From NCBI GenBank assembly GCA_964017195.1, contig OZ024895.1:28574875-28638874 (forward strand): 64,000 bases of DNA. Direction: 5' to 3'. The position numbers and the translations under genes are program-made. The DNA is from Siderastrea radians (taxonomy: Eukaryota > Cnidaria > Anthozoa > Scleractinia > Rhizangiidae). This document shows positions 36,612 through 48,339 of the stretch, in pieces (position 1 is the stretch's first letter; each line of letters opens with the position of its first letter). Below the pieces are notes generated by a model. The model ran no database searches and was not told the DNA's origin. It saw nothing but the letters and a program-made list of their open reading frames with translations.

Positions 36612-37203
36612 TTACTTGCCATTTGCTCCACTATTGTGCATTATCTTTTGCCTGACCTCTCTGATCTTAAGCTGCAAAGCTGCCTTCGTTGGAAACAAAT
36701 CTGCACGTCGCTGTTGGAACACAGTTGTGATGTTGTCAGGTGGGAAATATCCATGATCCTGGAACAACTGTAGCACCACACTGCGCCTTTGGTCTACTGG
36801 CTTCTTGTGGGAGGAGAGGGTGGGGCTGCTGGGTTCTGCTGGATGGGGATCTCCCCTGTTATCTCTTTCTGCCTCCTTCAGACTAACTCCTTCCTCCAGG
36901 GCAGCCACCTCTGCTAGAGCTTCAAGACTTGGCATACTACTTGCTCTGAGACCCACAGAATGATTTCCTTCTAATACTGAACAGGCAGAGACAGCTCTCT
37001 CTGGAGACAGATTCACCGTCTGAGTGCCCCCATCAGCAGGGTTTAGTTTGCTCCCTGAAACAAGACCATGCCTGTTGTTTAATGTTCTATGATGGCCTTC
37101 ACGACCCTGCTGCTGGTGAGGAGTGTATTCAGGAAGTTCTGCAAACTGCCTTTCAAAATTCACCTCTGACAGAACTCTACGGAAATGAACAAGAAATTCA
37201 GGT
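36612..37203 (-). CDS. CIC: CIC terminal exon with the C1 motif
   Basis: Begins after gtattaag with the single base completing a Glu codon, then [20 protein letters not shown] and AELPEYTP, a conserved CIC segment. The last 60 residues hold the C1 motif ([34 protein letters not shown]). C1 is needed with the HMG box for DNA binding in CIC. It ends ANGK-TAA at 36612. A competing upstream acceptor (catcatcag) would cause an early stop. Confidence 0.9.
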
Positions 37204-40200
37204 CTTAATACGTAAAACTGATGATGGGTGGGGACAAAAGAAACACTTAAGGAATGGATCATTTTATTTCGAATGTTATTAGTGACTAATCGTTTTGAAT
37301 GAATTATCTTTCACTACTTTGCAAATATAATTCTCAGCTTTCTTTTGCTGTGCACGATCTTTTGGAAGTATTTGCCCAACTCCATCCCCTCAAAAATAGA
37401 TAGTCCATCCCTAATCTTGCTTGTATCAACATTTAAGAATGGACACATGACCTTGTTTTAAAAAAATCGAAGTTTCATGGCCCAATACACAAACTGACAC
37501 TCGAAGTGAGTTTTGTTACTGAATTCAAATGAACCATGCTTAACAGTGGTTGACTAAATCTCATAGCATTAAACAAATTGATGTCATTGAAAACAAAGTC
37601 TTAAAGTCTTATCCTAAATCGTTTCTGGTCAACAGTTACAGGTGCGAGAGTTCATCTTTATGCATGTCTTTGCTAGCTAATCATGCCATGCTTCAGGTCG
37701 TATTTTTGAGCCACATATCCATGCTTCAATGGAAAAGATGATGCACTGTACACAGATACTAGTCTTATGAGTGTTCTACTCATCAGAACTGAGTTTTAAT
37801 TTTGGACCCTTACCATAAACATTAGTTTTAGGTACTCTCACCCCATAATATGCATCTACATTGTATAAAGATTTAACCCTATTCAAACCGGTGGGGGGGG
37901 GGGGAAGGGGGGGGCATTGTGCCTGTACTGACTTTGGACGTTTATAACTTTTTTCATGAGCAAGCTAAACCCATCTAACTTGGTGACTTTTCCTAAATCT
38001 GGAAACAATTTGGCATAGCAAGTGCTTGTCCATCAAGTTTGACATTACCATGGCAACCACTTTTTGACAGGCTGTTTTTTTCAGAATTTTAAATTTTCAC
38101 CTTTTCAGTGAAAAAGTATAACTTTTCGGAAGTAAGTTGTGCATTGTTAAATCATTTTGGTGCTCTTTTATTGATTTTGGTTACTTTTTGGTCAATTTCA
38201 AAGGTTCTGGAAAAATAAAAAAAATCCAAGATGGCGGATCCAAGATGGCCACCATTTTAGAACCTGATGTTGCAGACCTCAAAGGAAACACTTTTGGATG
38301 TATTATCCGCCCTCCAAGTTTCGTGGTCAGAGCTTTAATATTCTCGGAGTTAAGAGGTGGGGGCCAAATCAGCCCCCCCCCCCCTCTCCCCACCCCACCC
38401 CACCCCCTGGTCCCAGAAGACCAAAAAAAACCCTGTCTGAATAGGGTTAAGCTAACAGAAAGAAAGAAAAACTTACTCTTCCATTCCATCAGCTATAAAT
38501 CTCTTGAGTATTGGTCTGGAATTCACTTGTCCCTTAGATGGCTCCTTTAAGTCACCATTATCTGCACTAGAAGATACTTTTTGTGTTGCCTGTGCGTCCA
38601 CAGGGGCTGAAACAGTCTGGTCACCTAGAGGAGCTTCAACAGCTGTTGAACATTCAGTTTTTATGGCTTCCCAACTGGAGGCTGGTGTCCCTGTGTGACT
38701 TGCAATTCTAGGAGGTGTAGTGCTTGTTGTGACCCTGTCTGCATTTGCACAAGGTCCTGTGAAAAATTTTGCTCCTTTAGGTGACAGCTGAGAAGGGCTG
38801 GGTGCTGCTGGTCTTGGCGAAACACGAGCTGGTCTTGGTGGAGGTGCTTGTGCTAGGCTTTGTAAAGGTGTTGGGCTCTGTAAACGTGGAGGCACCATCC
38901 CCTGATTTGTGCTTAATGTAACAGGGCTTACATTGTAATACCCCATACCTCCAGGGGAGGGAAATCCTTGTTTCACGTCAGAAACCATACCACGCTTTCC
39001 AGGAGATTGCCCGACAACCAAACCCGAAAGAGGCGCTGGTTTCTTTGCCAAGAGCACCCTTGCTGCTACTTGGTCTCCACCGTCCAGGCCACTGGGTGAT
39101 GTCGCCATAAATGGAGGTGACAGTAGTGGTGCAATTGCTTTTAGATGCCCTCCCTTGGGTCCTGGTGAAAGAGCAGGAGTGCCCTTTACAGATTGGTGAA
39201 ATGGAGGAAAAGATGGAGTTCCAACAGAAACCATCAAGGGTGCTAAGGAAGTGGGCGCAGATGACACTGGCCATGTTGGCTGACCCGGAATAGGAACAGT
39301 AGGTGTTGAGCTGTCTGTGGTTGAAACATAACCACTTGGTGCATTTCCAGCATTTGATTGAACCAATTCCTTCTGGTGTTGAAATGCTACTCTTGAAACA
39401 CCCCCATGACTGCTGCTTCTAAATGGCGAAGTGGGGGGTGCCACTGCTGGGTTGCCTGTGACGCTGGTTGTGGGAGATACATTCAATCCAGAAGAGAATT
39501 TTATAATGTGGCTTGGAAACATTGCTGGTTGTGAGAATGATGGATCTGTGGAGCCTGAAACACTCTTAGAAGATGGAGGAAACTTTGAAGTTGCACTACT
39601 GCAAAAAGGCTGGCTTGGTCTAAATACAGATCCTGTTGGCTGGAAATACCCACTCACTGTAAGCCCAGGGGAGTTGCTCTTTGTCGTTGGTAGTTTTGGC
39701 CGGACAAACTGACCGCTCAGTGAAGTTGCACTTTCACTTTTTTCACTATTTCTGTTTGAGTGAGGCAACCCTTTTGGTTCCCTAAAACCAAAGTCATCCA
39801 TTTTAGAAGGAGGCTTAGAAGAAGAAATGTCTGAAAGTTCACGAGAGTGGCCCTTTCCAATCATCTGCTCATATATGTTAGGTGTCACTGCCCTCTTGGC
39901 AGGAAATGCAATAGGAGAGTACCTGATTTTGCCAATATCTGGGGTTTGACTCCGCCTTGCAGCAAAAGGAACAGGTGAGAACCTCTGCTGAGGAAACACG
40001 CGGTTTGTTAACTCTTCTTCATCAGAGTCGTCAGACTCTTTGTCGTTTACATCAATGTTTTCATTGCACATCAACTCTTCCGATCCAATGTCATCATCTT
40101 CAGATTCACTCATCGTGTCATTAGTTCCTTGTTGGAATGTGATGTGTTTGTCCTCAGACACTGAAGGTTGTGTGGATGACACAGATTCGTTATCAAGCTC

Positions 40201-43200
40201 AGAACACATCTGAAATAAAAAAATGGAACAATAATTATAACCAGATCAGCCTTAACAACCATGGGGGACTACCAACCCTTCAAATAGCATGGACAAAACA
40301 GTGTTAGAAAATTCGCATCCAGGTGCATGAACTAGTGAGGTGCTGTTGCCAGACTATGATAGCAGAGTCATAAGAATAACTGAATAGAGTGGTTTTCAAC
40401 TAAGTGTCGCAAAACCAAAACCAATGTCATTTCTCTGGCTAATCACAACAGATGCAAAATACACAATGAACTTATCATCTAAATTGCAAATCAAGCAAGG
40501 GAAAATGTATGTGAGCAAGTCACAATTGGTTTCGGTTTTATTTATAATGGCTTGAGGAAATGGAGCAAGTTTTTTGAAAAAAAAAATTCTGTGTTTTCTA
40601 CCCAAAGTAAGACCCAAAAAATCACAAAGCGAAGTAAAGCAAAACCAAAGCAGACACAAATTACTTTTGACACTCAATTGACACACACTCCAACAGCTTA
40701 TTAAAGTAAATACCTGTGCAAGTTCAAGGAGTGAGTGCTGTGTTGGAGGAGGAGGCTGCGGCGTGAATGGCCGACGGACATCCTTTAGACAAGGCTCCTC
40801 CTGGTGTGCAGGCGTACTCTGTGAACGCTTACTTCTTAGCCTTGGTCTAGCATCGGTAGTTTCATCACAGTCATTTTCAAAGACACCCTGTGGAAAACGG
40901 CACAATGACTTAATACCTTACAACGTTAATATATCAATAAGAAAACCATTAATGGTTTTCATTCACATCTTATGGTTAGTAGGAAGCCATCTGTCTAGTG
41001 GGATGGCTTTAGCAGGACTTTATTAAAGCACAAGTGTATGGTGTTCATACAGCAGATTTAGGAATTGAAACTGTTGGGTGGATTTATGTTTTAATGTATA
41101 GATTTGTCGCCAAATTTTCCTTGGCATAATTATGTTAACCTTCATCAGTGACAAAAATATTCCCTCCTGCTCACACTTTAAGGTTGATGGTAACAGGTAT
41201 TTTAATCACTCTGAAGAAAGGAGAGATGCATGACTGAAAATTCAAATAACAGTATCACAACTACACAGAGATTGAACAAACCATTTTTAAATTTCTAACT
41301 GACTCACAAAATACACAGAAGTTTGAATTAGCCAAAAAAATACCCGCAAAATTATTCAGAATCGGTTTTCTTCAAAATTAGCTTTGTGGCTGGATCATTC
41401 TCTCTCTTTAAGGATGGTGGGTCCTAATACAGACGTATTTTGCAAAGGTTATAACTATGGGGAAAAGACCTACTGAAATCTAAAAAAAAAAAGAGTGGCT
41501 ATAACCACCCATTATTCAGAGACATTTAAGCAACCCTAATTCTAAAAAAGCTTCTAAAAAATGTATGTATTTAAGCTCAGTTATCTCTGAAAAATGTGTG
41601 GTTACACCCAACTATCTTTTTGGATTCTGATAGCCCTTACTAAGATGTGTTTTTTCCACATACATTTGCACAAACTGTGCAAAAATAGGGTCGTATTAGT
41701 AGGAAAATTCCTTAAGAATTTTGAATACCTCAGACCAGACCTGAGATACGCAGAACATATGCGCAGTAACAAAAGGAGGCACCGTCCTTAGAAAACCCTG
41801 GTACACATCACAAATTTTTTCAATTCTTTCAACAATGCTTCAAAGATTGGCGACCAAAATTAATTTTATGACTGCCAACTGTCAAGACTCCCATAATTGT
41901 AAAGGTGACGTAAAAATTGAGCTTGGAGCACTGGGATTCCAAATGCTATTTCATTTATCACTACCTATTTATGCACTGATCATTTTAAAAGGCATTAAAA
42001 AAATACAAAAGGTATAATCATACAGAGGTGCAATAAATCTGGCATCACTGAGATTGTGAGGAAATTTACAAGTGAACCGGCAGCCTGTTAATTAATACAG
42101 AATTTATTATAGTGCAGAGAAACCTTATTTCTTACTTCTTGCTCATCATTACCCATTGCAATTTCATTGTGAAACTCATCACCATCTCCTGAAGACACAA
42201 GTCAAAGACACGAAAGTTTAGCCCTACTGTTCTCTAAGTCCCTGTCAGGGGGTCACATGTGGCTATGTTGCTGTAACGAGGTACAATGCTGAAGAGTACC
42301 CCTCCCACCCTTGTGCAGGATTGGGGGAGGGGGGAGGGAAACAAAGTGGGGCTACAAATGGTCCTGTTTTGATGTTAAAATTCTGCCTTTATATAATTAT
42401 ATATAATTTATATGAGAAATTTAACGTTGTTGTGACTTGCTGCAAAGCTAAGAACAAAATTGCACACAGGCCACAAGGGTACAAAGTCAGCCAACACTGA
42501 ACCATGGTTTCTGCAGTGCAAAGACACTATACGAGTGTTACTACTCCCCTTGGGACGGGGGATGCCAGTCCATCACTAGTCCATAGGAAGAATAGAATGG
42601 AACATGACAATGTTTTCCTGATCGAAAAAAGCCACTGCACCTTCCCGATCTTGGCACATATTTAGATTTAATAACCAGTGACATACCAGTGGAATCGGTG
42701 GACTCAGTTCGGTCTGACCCTTTTCTTGGAGATTTTTTCCTGTCCTTGGTGCACCATTTCCAGTGTGGGTATGCCTTGAAATGAGCTTCTTTGACCTGGA
42801 GAAAAAATAATGGTAGTTAAAAATTACAAACAATAGTGTAGTAATAAGATCAAACCATGATTGTAATTTGATTTATGTATTTATAGTAATTTTTCTAATT
42901 TTGTAAATAAGTAAAACTATGTAGTATTGTAAAGCATTATGGACAAGTAGTGGATAGGCACTATATAAGCTAATAAATTATTATAATAATTATTATTTAA
43001 TTATTATTATTATTATCATTATTATTATTATTATTGGGAAAAACTGTTATCCCTACAATTACTTATAACTGTGTTCATATGCATTTCACAATAGGATGGT
43101 GAAAGTGAACAGTGACAATATTTCACCCTTAGTGATAGTATAACAACATAGCCATGTGACTTGAGGCAAGCTACAAGCACTGCAACCGCAGCCCCTTTAC

Positions 43201-46200
43201 TTCCAAGTTCCCTTACCCCCAGTTCCCATTCCCCCCCCCCCCATCCAACCCACCCCCTACCCCTGGTGGTGGTTAAGATCAAGACTGGAATGTCTTACTC
43301 AACATTCAGGTCTCAAAAAAATCAAGCATATTACCGGGCAGCGCTTACTGCAGATTTCATGCTGGATTTACCTGGGCTGCAAGGTCTAGATATTTCTGTT
43401 TGTCTTTTGCTCCCAGATTGTACCACCATTCACCCAGTATCTTGCTAACTGTCCTGTTATCTTGATGTGGGTGCTTCTGGTGAACAAGAGCTCTGTGACG
43501 CTTGCTGAAGATCATGAAAGCATTCATTGGACGTCTGATGTGTTCTTTTTCTTGCTTTTGGTAGCGAGATGCCTTCAAAAAACAAATAAATAAAAATGTT
43601 GCATGTAGTTAAATTGTCCGTTTGTTGCCTTAAATCTTGACTCGATCTCGAATGCACATGTATGCAACTCTAATTATTGTCTTGATTATGTATGCATCAA
43701 ACACAGGGACCAACGTGCCTCACATTGATTTAGAGGCCATATTAAGACTTTCACTCCCATCTAAATTCATGAAAACTCCCAAATTATATGGTGCAAAATG
43801 AAGAGGATCATAGAGAAATTAGATTAGTTAGCTAGGATCACACTTGAGATGAAGGTGGCCTGCACAACTTGCACTTAACTCTGGTTTTTATAGCATAAGC
43901 AGCCATAAGAGCTGCCCTAGTCTATTGCAAAAGGTCACCCACGGCATCTTGTTAGAGTTTTGACAATGGTTTGGCAGTACCCATGCAGAGGGGGGTATGG
44001 GGTATTTTTCGTGAGCTGTGAATGAAACGTGAAATGGCTGTTTTCTTTTTTGTGAAATGTGATTTGCTAAGCAGCCTTGAGCCATGATTTAATTGCCATG
44101 ATTATTACAGGTGAAGCGAGAACCTTGTGTTTTTAATTGTAGTGCATAATTATGATTTTGTGGCCATCACAAAAAATGTCATGAAAGATGATGAACTGGA
44201 ATGTGCGTTAATGTATTATCAGTGAAACGTGATCTGGAACACCCCTATACCCCCCTCATGCATCTACATGTACATGTGCACTTTGATAACAAGAGACAAG
44301 TGTCTACAAAGGAAACAACATGACACAATGCAGGACAGCATAGAAAAGTACTATGTTTTGGTCACGCTTTGGGCTGATTTAGACGGAAAAACTTTGTCAC
44401 AGGCAACGTACTTACCACAAGCCTAGGACACAAATCATAAGATTGCATGTAAGCAAAATCTACAACTTGCTTGCGATTGATGTTTATGACACAAAAAATT
44501 GCGTAGGATTTTGAAACATGTCTTGAAACCCTATGACAGTCATAGCCACAGAAAAGATGTTAGAAAAACAAGCCGTTTACGATCTCTGCACGTCGAGAGC
44601 AGCAAGCACGCACCACAAAAGTCACACATGACAGTCACAAGCAATAGTCGTGCTGTCAAAATCGGCCCTTAGGACCACCAGCAGATCAAAATATACAACT
44701 ACTTTATGCAGCACAGTTAACAATACAGTGGAAAGTACTGTTCAATGGCTTTCATTTGAAAGGTCACACTTTAGGATTTCATCCACAGACTCCAAAGTTA
44801 AAACACAAAAACACAACTCCAGGGGGCCACTGTTTCTTGAAATTCCCAATAACTTACTTGGCCTGAAAACTATTTTATGCACCCAATATCCTTCAGCAGA
44901 GACTTGATTTTTATTGATTTTGAAAGCTAACTTTAAACATCTTTAAATTTTACAGACCACAATGGCAGGTTTTGCATTAATAACTTACCAACAATCGATA
45001 AAAAAATAATGATGTAATATTCAGGGCATGGTAACCTATCAGGAGTTTCAAGATATGGGCCCCAGGTTTGGCCCATAAGTGAAAGGGTGAAATAACCAAA
45101 GTCCATAGATTCCTTACCGACACTTTGGCAACAAGCTTTCCATCATCCTGACTACTGACAGAGGCAGAGCGGGTTCTTTTCCTTGTGTTTGGGCCTGCAG
45201 CAATATTTGGCACTCTGGATTCAATCCTCCTTTCTTCTCCAGCTGTACTATCAACATCTAACTGTGACATATTACTGACACTTTCAGAAGTTTCCATTCG
45301 GTTTGGCTGGTGTGCAGCATTTACCTGGACTCCATCCTGTGATGTAGGAACAACACAAGTCCCCTGCTGAGTTGAACTACTTGATGGAACATTAATCAGT
45401 TGCGGGACAAGGCACTGCCATGGGTAGACAGAAATCTGAACAGTGTTAACTTGCACTGGTGGAAGTTGAACCACTGGAACCAATTCTATTGAACCAGTGT
45501 CTTGCTGTTTATGTTCAGCCTTTGTGCTCAAGCTGAGATCTTTCGTCTGGAGTGAATGATCCAGATTTTTTGACTCAACATTTTCCTTGACAGTTTCTGT
45601 GTTAGAAGCTGGCTGTTTACTATGTTCGTCTCCACCATCCACAGACTTTTCATGATCCTGACCTTTCTTATTGCCATCTTGTGAAAAAGGCACAAACGTG
45701 CTGTTTGAAGTCAGTGGAAGAGGTTGAGCGGGTACTGGAGAGTACATTACTCTTCCTGCCTTGTCCCTAGGTGGTGTGATGGCAGATGGCGCTGGCAATG
45801 AAACCGGACAAAATGTTCGTTTCCCAGATATGGCAGGTGGGGTACATGGTATTGGGGAAAATGAATGGCAGGAACCAGCAGGAGGAGAAATAGGAGAGAA
45901 TGTTCTTTTTGTTGGGGTGATGGGTGAGAGCAGTGGTAATGGTGACATCAAAGATGACGCATTACTAGCACGACTTCCAGACTCATCACGACAGTGAATA
46001 CCAGAATCTGGACTGACTGCATTTGATGACGATAATCCATTCGGGAAGAATGGTGAAAGGAGCTCAGCACTTGATGACCTCCCAGAACGAGGTGTTGCTG
46101 TTGTCCATGTTCTCACAGGAGTAACTGACCGATGGTTGCCTGGGGTTGTACTTCGATTAGCGTAACAGCTGTAGGGTGATGGAGATGGACTCTGACCAGG

Positions 46201-47265
46201 TCCAGGTGAAATGGGCAAAGGTGTGGCAGGGTTAGAGAGTGCAGGTGTGGCACACCTTGAATTGCTGAGTGAAACAAGCGAGAATGCAGCTTCAGCTTCT
46301 TTATTGTTCAGGTTGCTATGATCACCTGATCCCTTGCTCGATACTTCCCCCTCTACACTTCCTTCGCTTTCATTCCCGGACTCCCAAGTGAGTTCTTTTC
46401 CATGTAATTTGCCTTTTTTCTGTCCCGGAATCCCAATTGCTTTTGTTAGTGACTTTCCCTTTAATGACAGGTGACGTGAGCAATATCCTCGCCGTTGTGA
46501 TTCCTTGTTACACCCTTCTCTGGAACATAACCGTCTCCATTGTTTTCCATTGAATTTTTTTCGAACTCCATTTTCCATCTGTACTATATCACCCTTTTTA
46601 TATTTCTGTTGAGTTGGGGTTGGAGTGCGAGAAACTATGTTTTCCACTCTACACCCACTGGTCGGTCCTTTTTGAGTCGTCTGCTTATTGTTTACTTTAC
46701 CATATGCATTTGCTCCTTCTATTTCTTCATCTGATATTGCACTGTCGGTGTTTTCATCTTCAAGGAAATTATTAGCTGTGCTGGTGTTTTCTAGAAAAGC
46801 AAGGTGCCTAGCAACACATGATGTGTCCTTCTTCATTGGGAAACTATCACTGCTCAAGTAGTTATTTGCACCCGGAATTTCACCACAAGTACTTGCGATT
46901 TTCTTCCCAAATTGCCCTTCATCAACACTTTTCTTTCTTTTCTGGGGCGATTTAATAAACTCCGAACTTTGAGCGGTGGAAACAGCTGGCGTTGCACATT
47001 TCGGTGGAACAAAAGCATCGCCGATAAAATTATTTTCGTTCGCGCTGCATTTTACTTCCCTCGAATTCAAGTTCATTCTGTCACGATCCGTTTCACCTTC
47101 AATTTCTTTCGACAGATTTCTTTTCGCTGTATTTCGTGGCAGCTGATTATTTACATTCAAAATGTCTTGATTATCACATTGTCCTATCTCTTTATCCTCC
47201 ATGAATCCACGGTCATTCGATTTTCTTGCGGGATTTCCACGGCGCATCTTTCCTTTTCTATTCAT
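36612..47265 (-). CDS. CIC: Capicua HMG-box transcriptional repressor, complete coding region
   Basis: Capicua is a nuclear repressor that binds TGAATGAA-type sites and is inactivated by ERK downstream of receptor tyrosine kinases. Seven coding exons on the minus strand run 47265-45118, 43572-43372, 42795-42687, 42188-42136, 40887-40714, 40209-38477 and 37203-36612. Together they total 5010 bases, 1669 residues plus TAA. All junctions are GT-AG and keep frame. Domains: a basic N terminus; an [14 protein letters not shown]ys/His motif at about 225-270, also found in vertebrate CIC; Ser/Pro-rich sequence; the HMG box at about 717-800 starting [20 protein letters not shown]; a long disordered Ser/Thr/Pro segment; and the C1 motif at about 1610-1661 ([15 protein letters not shown] to [10 protein letters not shown]), which works with the HMG box in DNA binding. 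It resembles the short isoform; no long-isoform N-terminal exons were seen. The ATG is the first codon of an open exon preceded by an acceptor (cccttag) five bases upstream. Confidence 0.95.
37873..38450. mobile_element. TTAA-flanked non-autonomous element in CIC intron
   Basis: Starts TTAA/CCCTATTCA and ends TGAATAGGG/TTAA (TTAA at 37873-37876 and 38447-38450). The inverted ends are 9 bp, inside intact target duplications. The 570-bp body holds poly-G and poly-C tracts near both ends and ccaagatggcgg and ccaagatggcc phrases. It is non-coding and ends 26 bases inside the intron from the donor of the large CIC exon. Confidence 0.75.
38477..40209 (-). CDS. CIC: CIC large disordered exon
   Basis: 577 codons plus two bases. 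It starts with ATG by coincidence of splicing (acceptor tttatttcag/ATGTGT) but is internal, in phase with the preceding LLELAQ exon. An acidic stretch ([21 protein letters not shown]) is followed by duplicated [16 protein letters not shown] and [16 protein letters not shown] segments with paired SP/TP sites. A long Pro/Ser/Thr-rich region follows. It ends [14 protein letters not shown] across a phase-2 junction (donor GA/gtaagt). Confidence 0.88.
42500..42575 (-). repeat. SINE-like fragment, minus strand
   Basis: The complement reads gtgatggactggcatcccc, then an aaggggagtagt tract, and ends near ctgcagaaacc. These are the same blocks in the same order as in the repeat at 1390-1690. It lies in CIC intron sequence. 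Confidence 0.45.
42687..42795 (-). CDS. CIC: CIC exon with the C-terminal end of the HMG box
   Basis: 36 codons plus one base. It starts directly after cag with [20 protein letters not shown] and KSPRKG, the third helix and basic tail of the HMG box. The basic tail fits the nuclear-localisation role of this region in other CIC proteins. The donor is ACTG/gtatgt. Confidence 0.95.
42880..43036. repeat. Retroelement 3' tail with (ATT)n
   Basis: attgtaaagcattatgg, then ggcactatataagctaataa, runs into an ATT-rich microsatellite. The same arrangement occurs at 58990-59062 and 62570-62613, suggesting a common LINE/SINE 3' end with a trinucleotide tail. Confidence 0.5.
43372..43572 (-). CDS. CIC: CIC exon with the main part of the HMG box
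   Basis: 67 codons in phase 0, acceptor tttttgaag/GCA, donor CCCAG/gtaaat. Encodes [18 protein letters not shown], then [20 protein letters not shown] and [19 protein letters not shown]. This is nearly residue-for-residue the DNA-binding HMG box of vertebrate CIC, including the PMNAFM minor-groove wedge region. It continues into the next exon. Confidence 0.97.
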
Positions 47266-47270
47266 GTTTT
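45118..47270 (-). CDS. CIC: CIC first coding exon
   Basis: Encodes residues 1-716. The acceptor tttcccttag at the 47271 boundary shows that a 5' non-coding exon precedes it; five untranslated bases then lead to ATG 47265. Contains the Cys3-His motif ([10 protein letters not shown], then RGYCSRH) and repeated proline-directed phosphosites ([27 protein letters not shown]). These are good MAP-kinase targets, consistent with known ERK control of CIC. The donor is gtcg/gtaagg at 45118/45117. Confidence 0.92.
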
Positions 47271-47999
47271 CTAAGGGAAAAGATCATTTTCCAGCGTTAA
47301 AAATGAGCACCAAGATCTCTAGGACGTCGATAAACAGATCTGATATACAGCAAAGCCAATTCTAGCTCATGAATATACATTTGTTGTTTTTCAGGCTGCA
47401 CTGATAGTCAAATTATTTTCCGAGCTCTATAAATTAACGCAGTCAACAATCTAACTAAAAGTAGGATTCACCACAAATTATAGGCCCTACATTTACGGCA
47501 GAATTATTATTTTTTTAATCTATAGAAATGTGGCTGTAGTAATTATAAATTCAAGGTAACTGAAAGTGACAAACACAACATGATATCGCTACTACGCCAA
47601 TCCGAGAATTGTAATAAAGAAACGGCTTTGGCTCGAGATCGCAAATACCGATTTGGGTGAGATTTCGCGAAGACAACAGGTAAATTCCATTAAGCCACAA
47701 CACCAAACGATCTACAAAAAAATTATACAAGGAACTACAAATATTAAAGTAAGAGAGCAAAACAAGGTCGACACCGGATACAACTGAATATTGCATTAAA
47801 CATGAATATTCGAAATTATAAATAGGGACCGCTTACAGTTGTAGGAACGAATGAACTAAACTGTAAGTTGGCGATTTACCGATCTAGGATCAAATGTAAA
47901 AGAACTCCCGCTTTAAAACTAGGTCGTCGATGAATTTCGATGAAATCGCAGCAACAACAAACGTGAAATATAAAAAAGAAATTTCAGCATAGGACTTAC

Positions 48000-48300
48000 G
48001 AGGGTCGCGAGAAATGTTGCCAAATCTACGAAACCAGCTGACAAAGTCCTTGGACGAGCAGTTTCTATACGACTTCTTATCAGAGGCCACTTTCACAAGA
48101 ATCGTTGAAATCTTTTTTCCTCTGATAAACTTGATTTCGTTCATGAGAAGATTGTCGGTCCGTTTCGCTACGCTTCGCGAATACAATGAGCATCTCGTGA
48201 ATGGGACAAAAAAATTTCCTACAATAAGCCCGGGCTTGTCCAGCCGACAGAAAATTATCGGTAGTAAAAATTCTCTTACTCACCTTCAACGTTCAGGATT
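48000..48300 (-). other. Probable 5' non-coding exon and promoter side of CIC
   Basis: The first coding exon has a splice acceptor just upstream of its ATG, so an upstream exon must exist. Two good minus-strand donors occur: accctc/gtaagtcc at 48000/47999 and gttgaag/gtgagtaag at 48284/48283. Either could end the first exon, possibly as alternative starts. No TATA box was recognised. The start site is expected within a few hundred bases to the right. Confidence 0.4.
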
Positions 48301-48339
48301 TCGCTTGCACACCTGTGAAATGGCAACATGGCAGTGTTA

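Noticed and set aside
39111..39712. Plus-strand open frames opposite the large CIC exon.
   Set aside because: Shadows of the Ser/Pro-rich coding strand.
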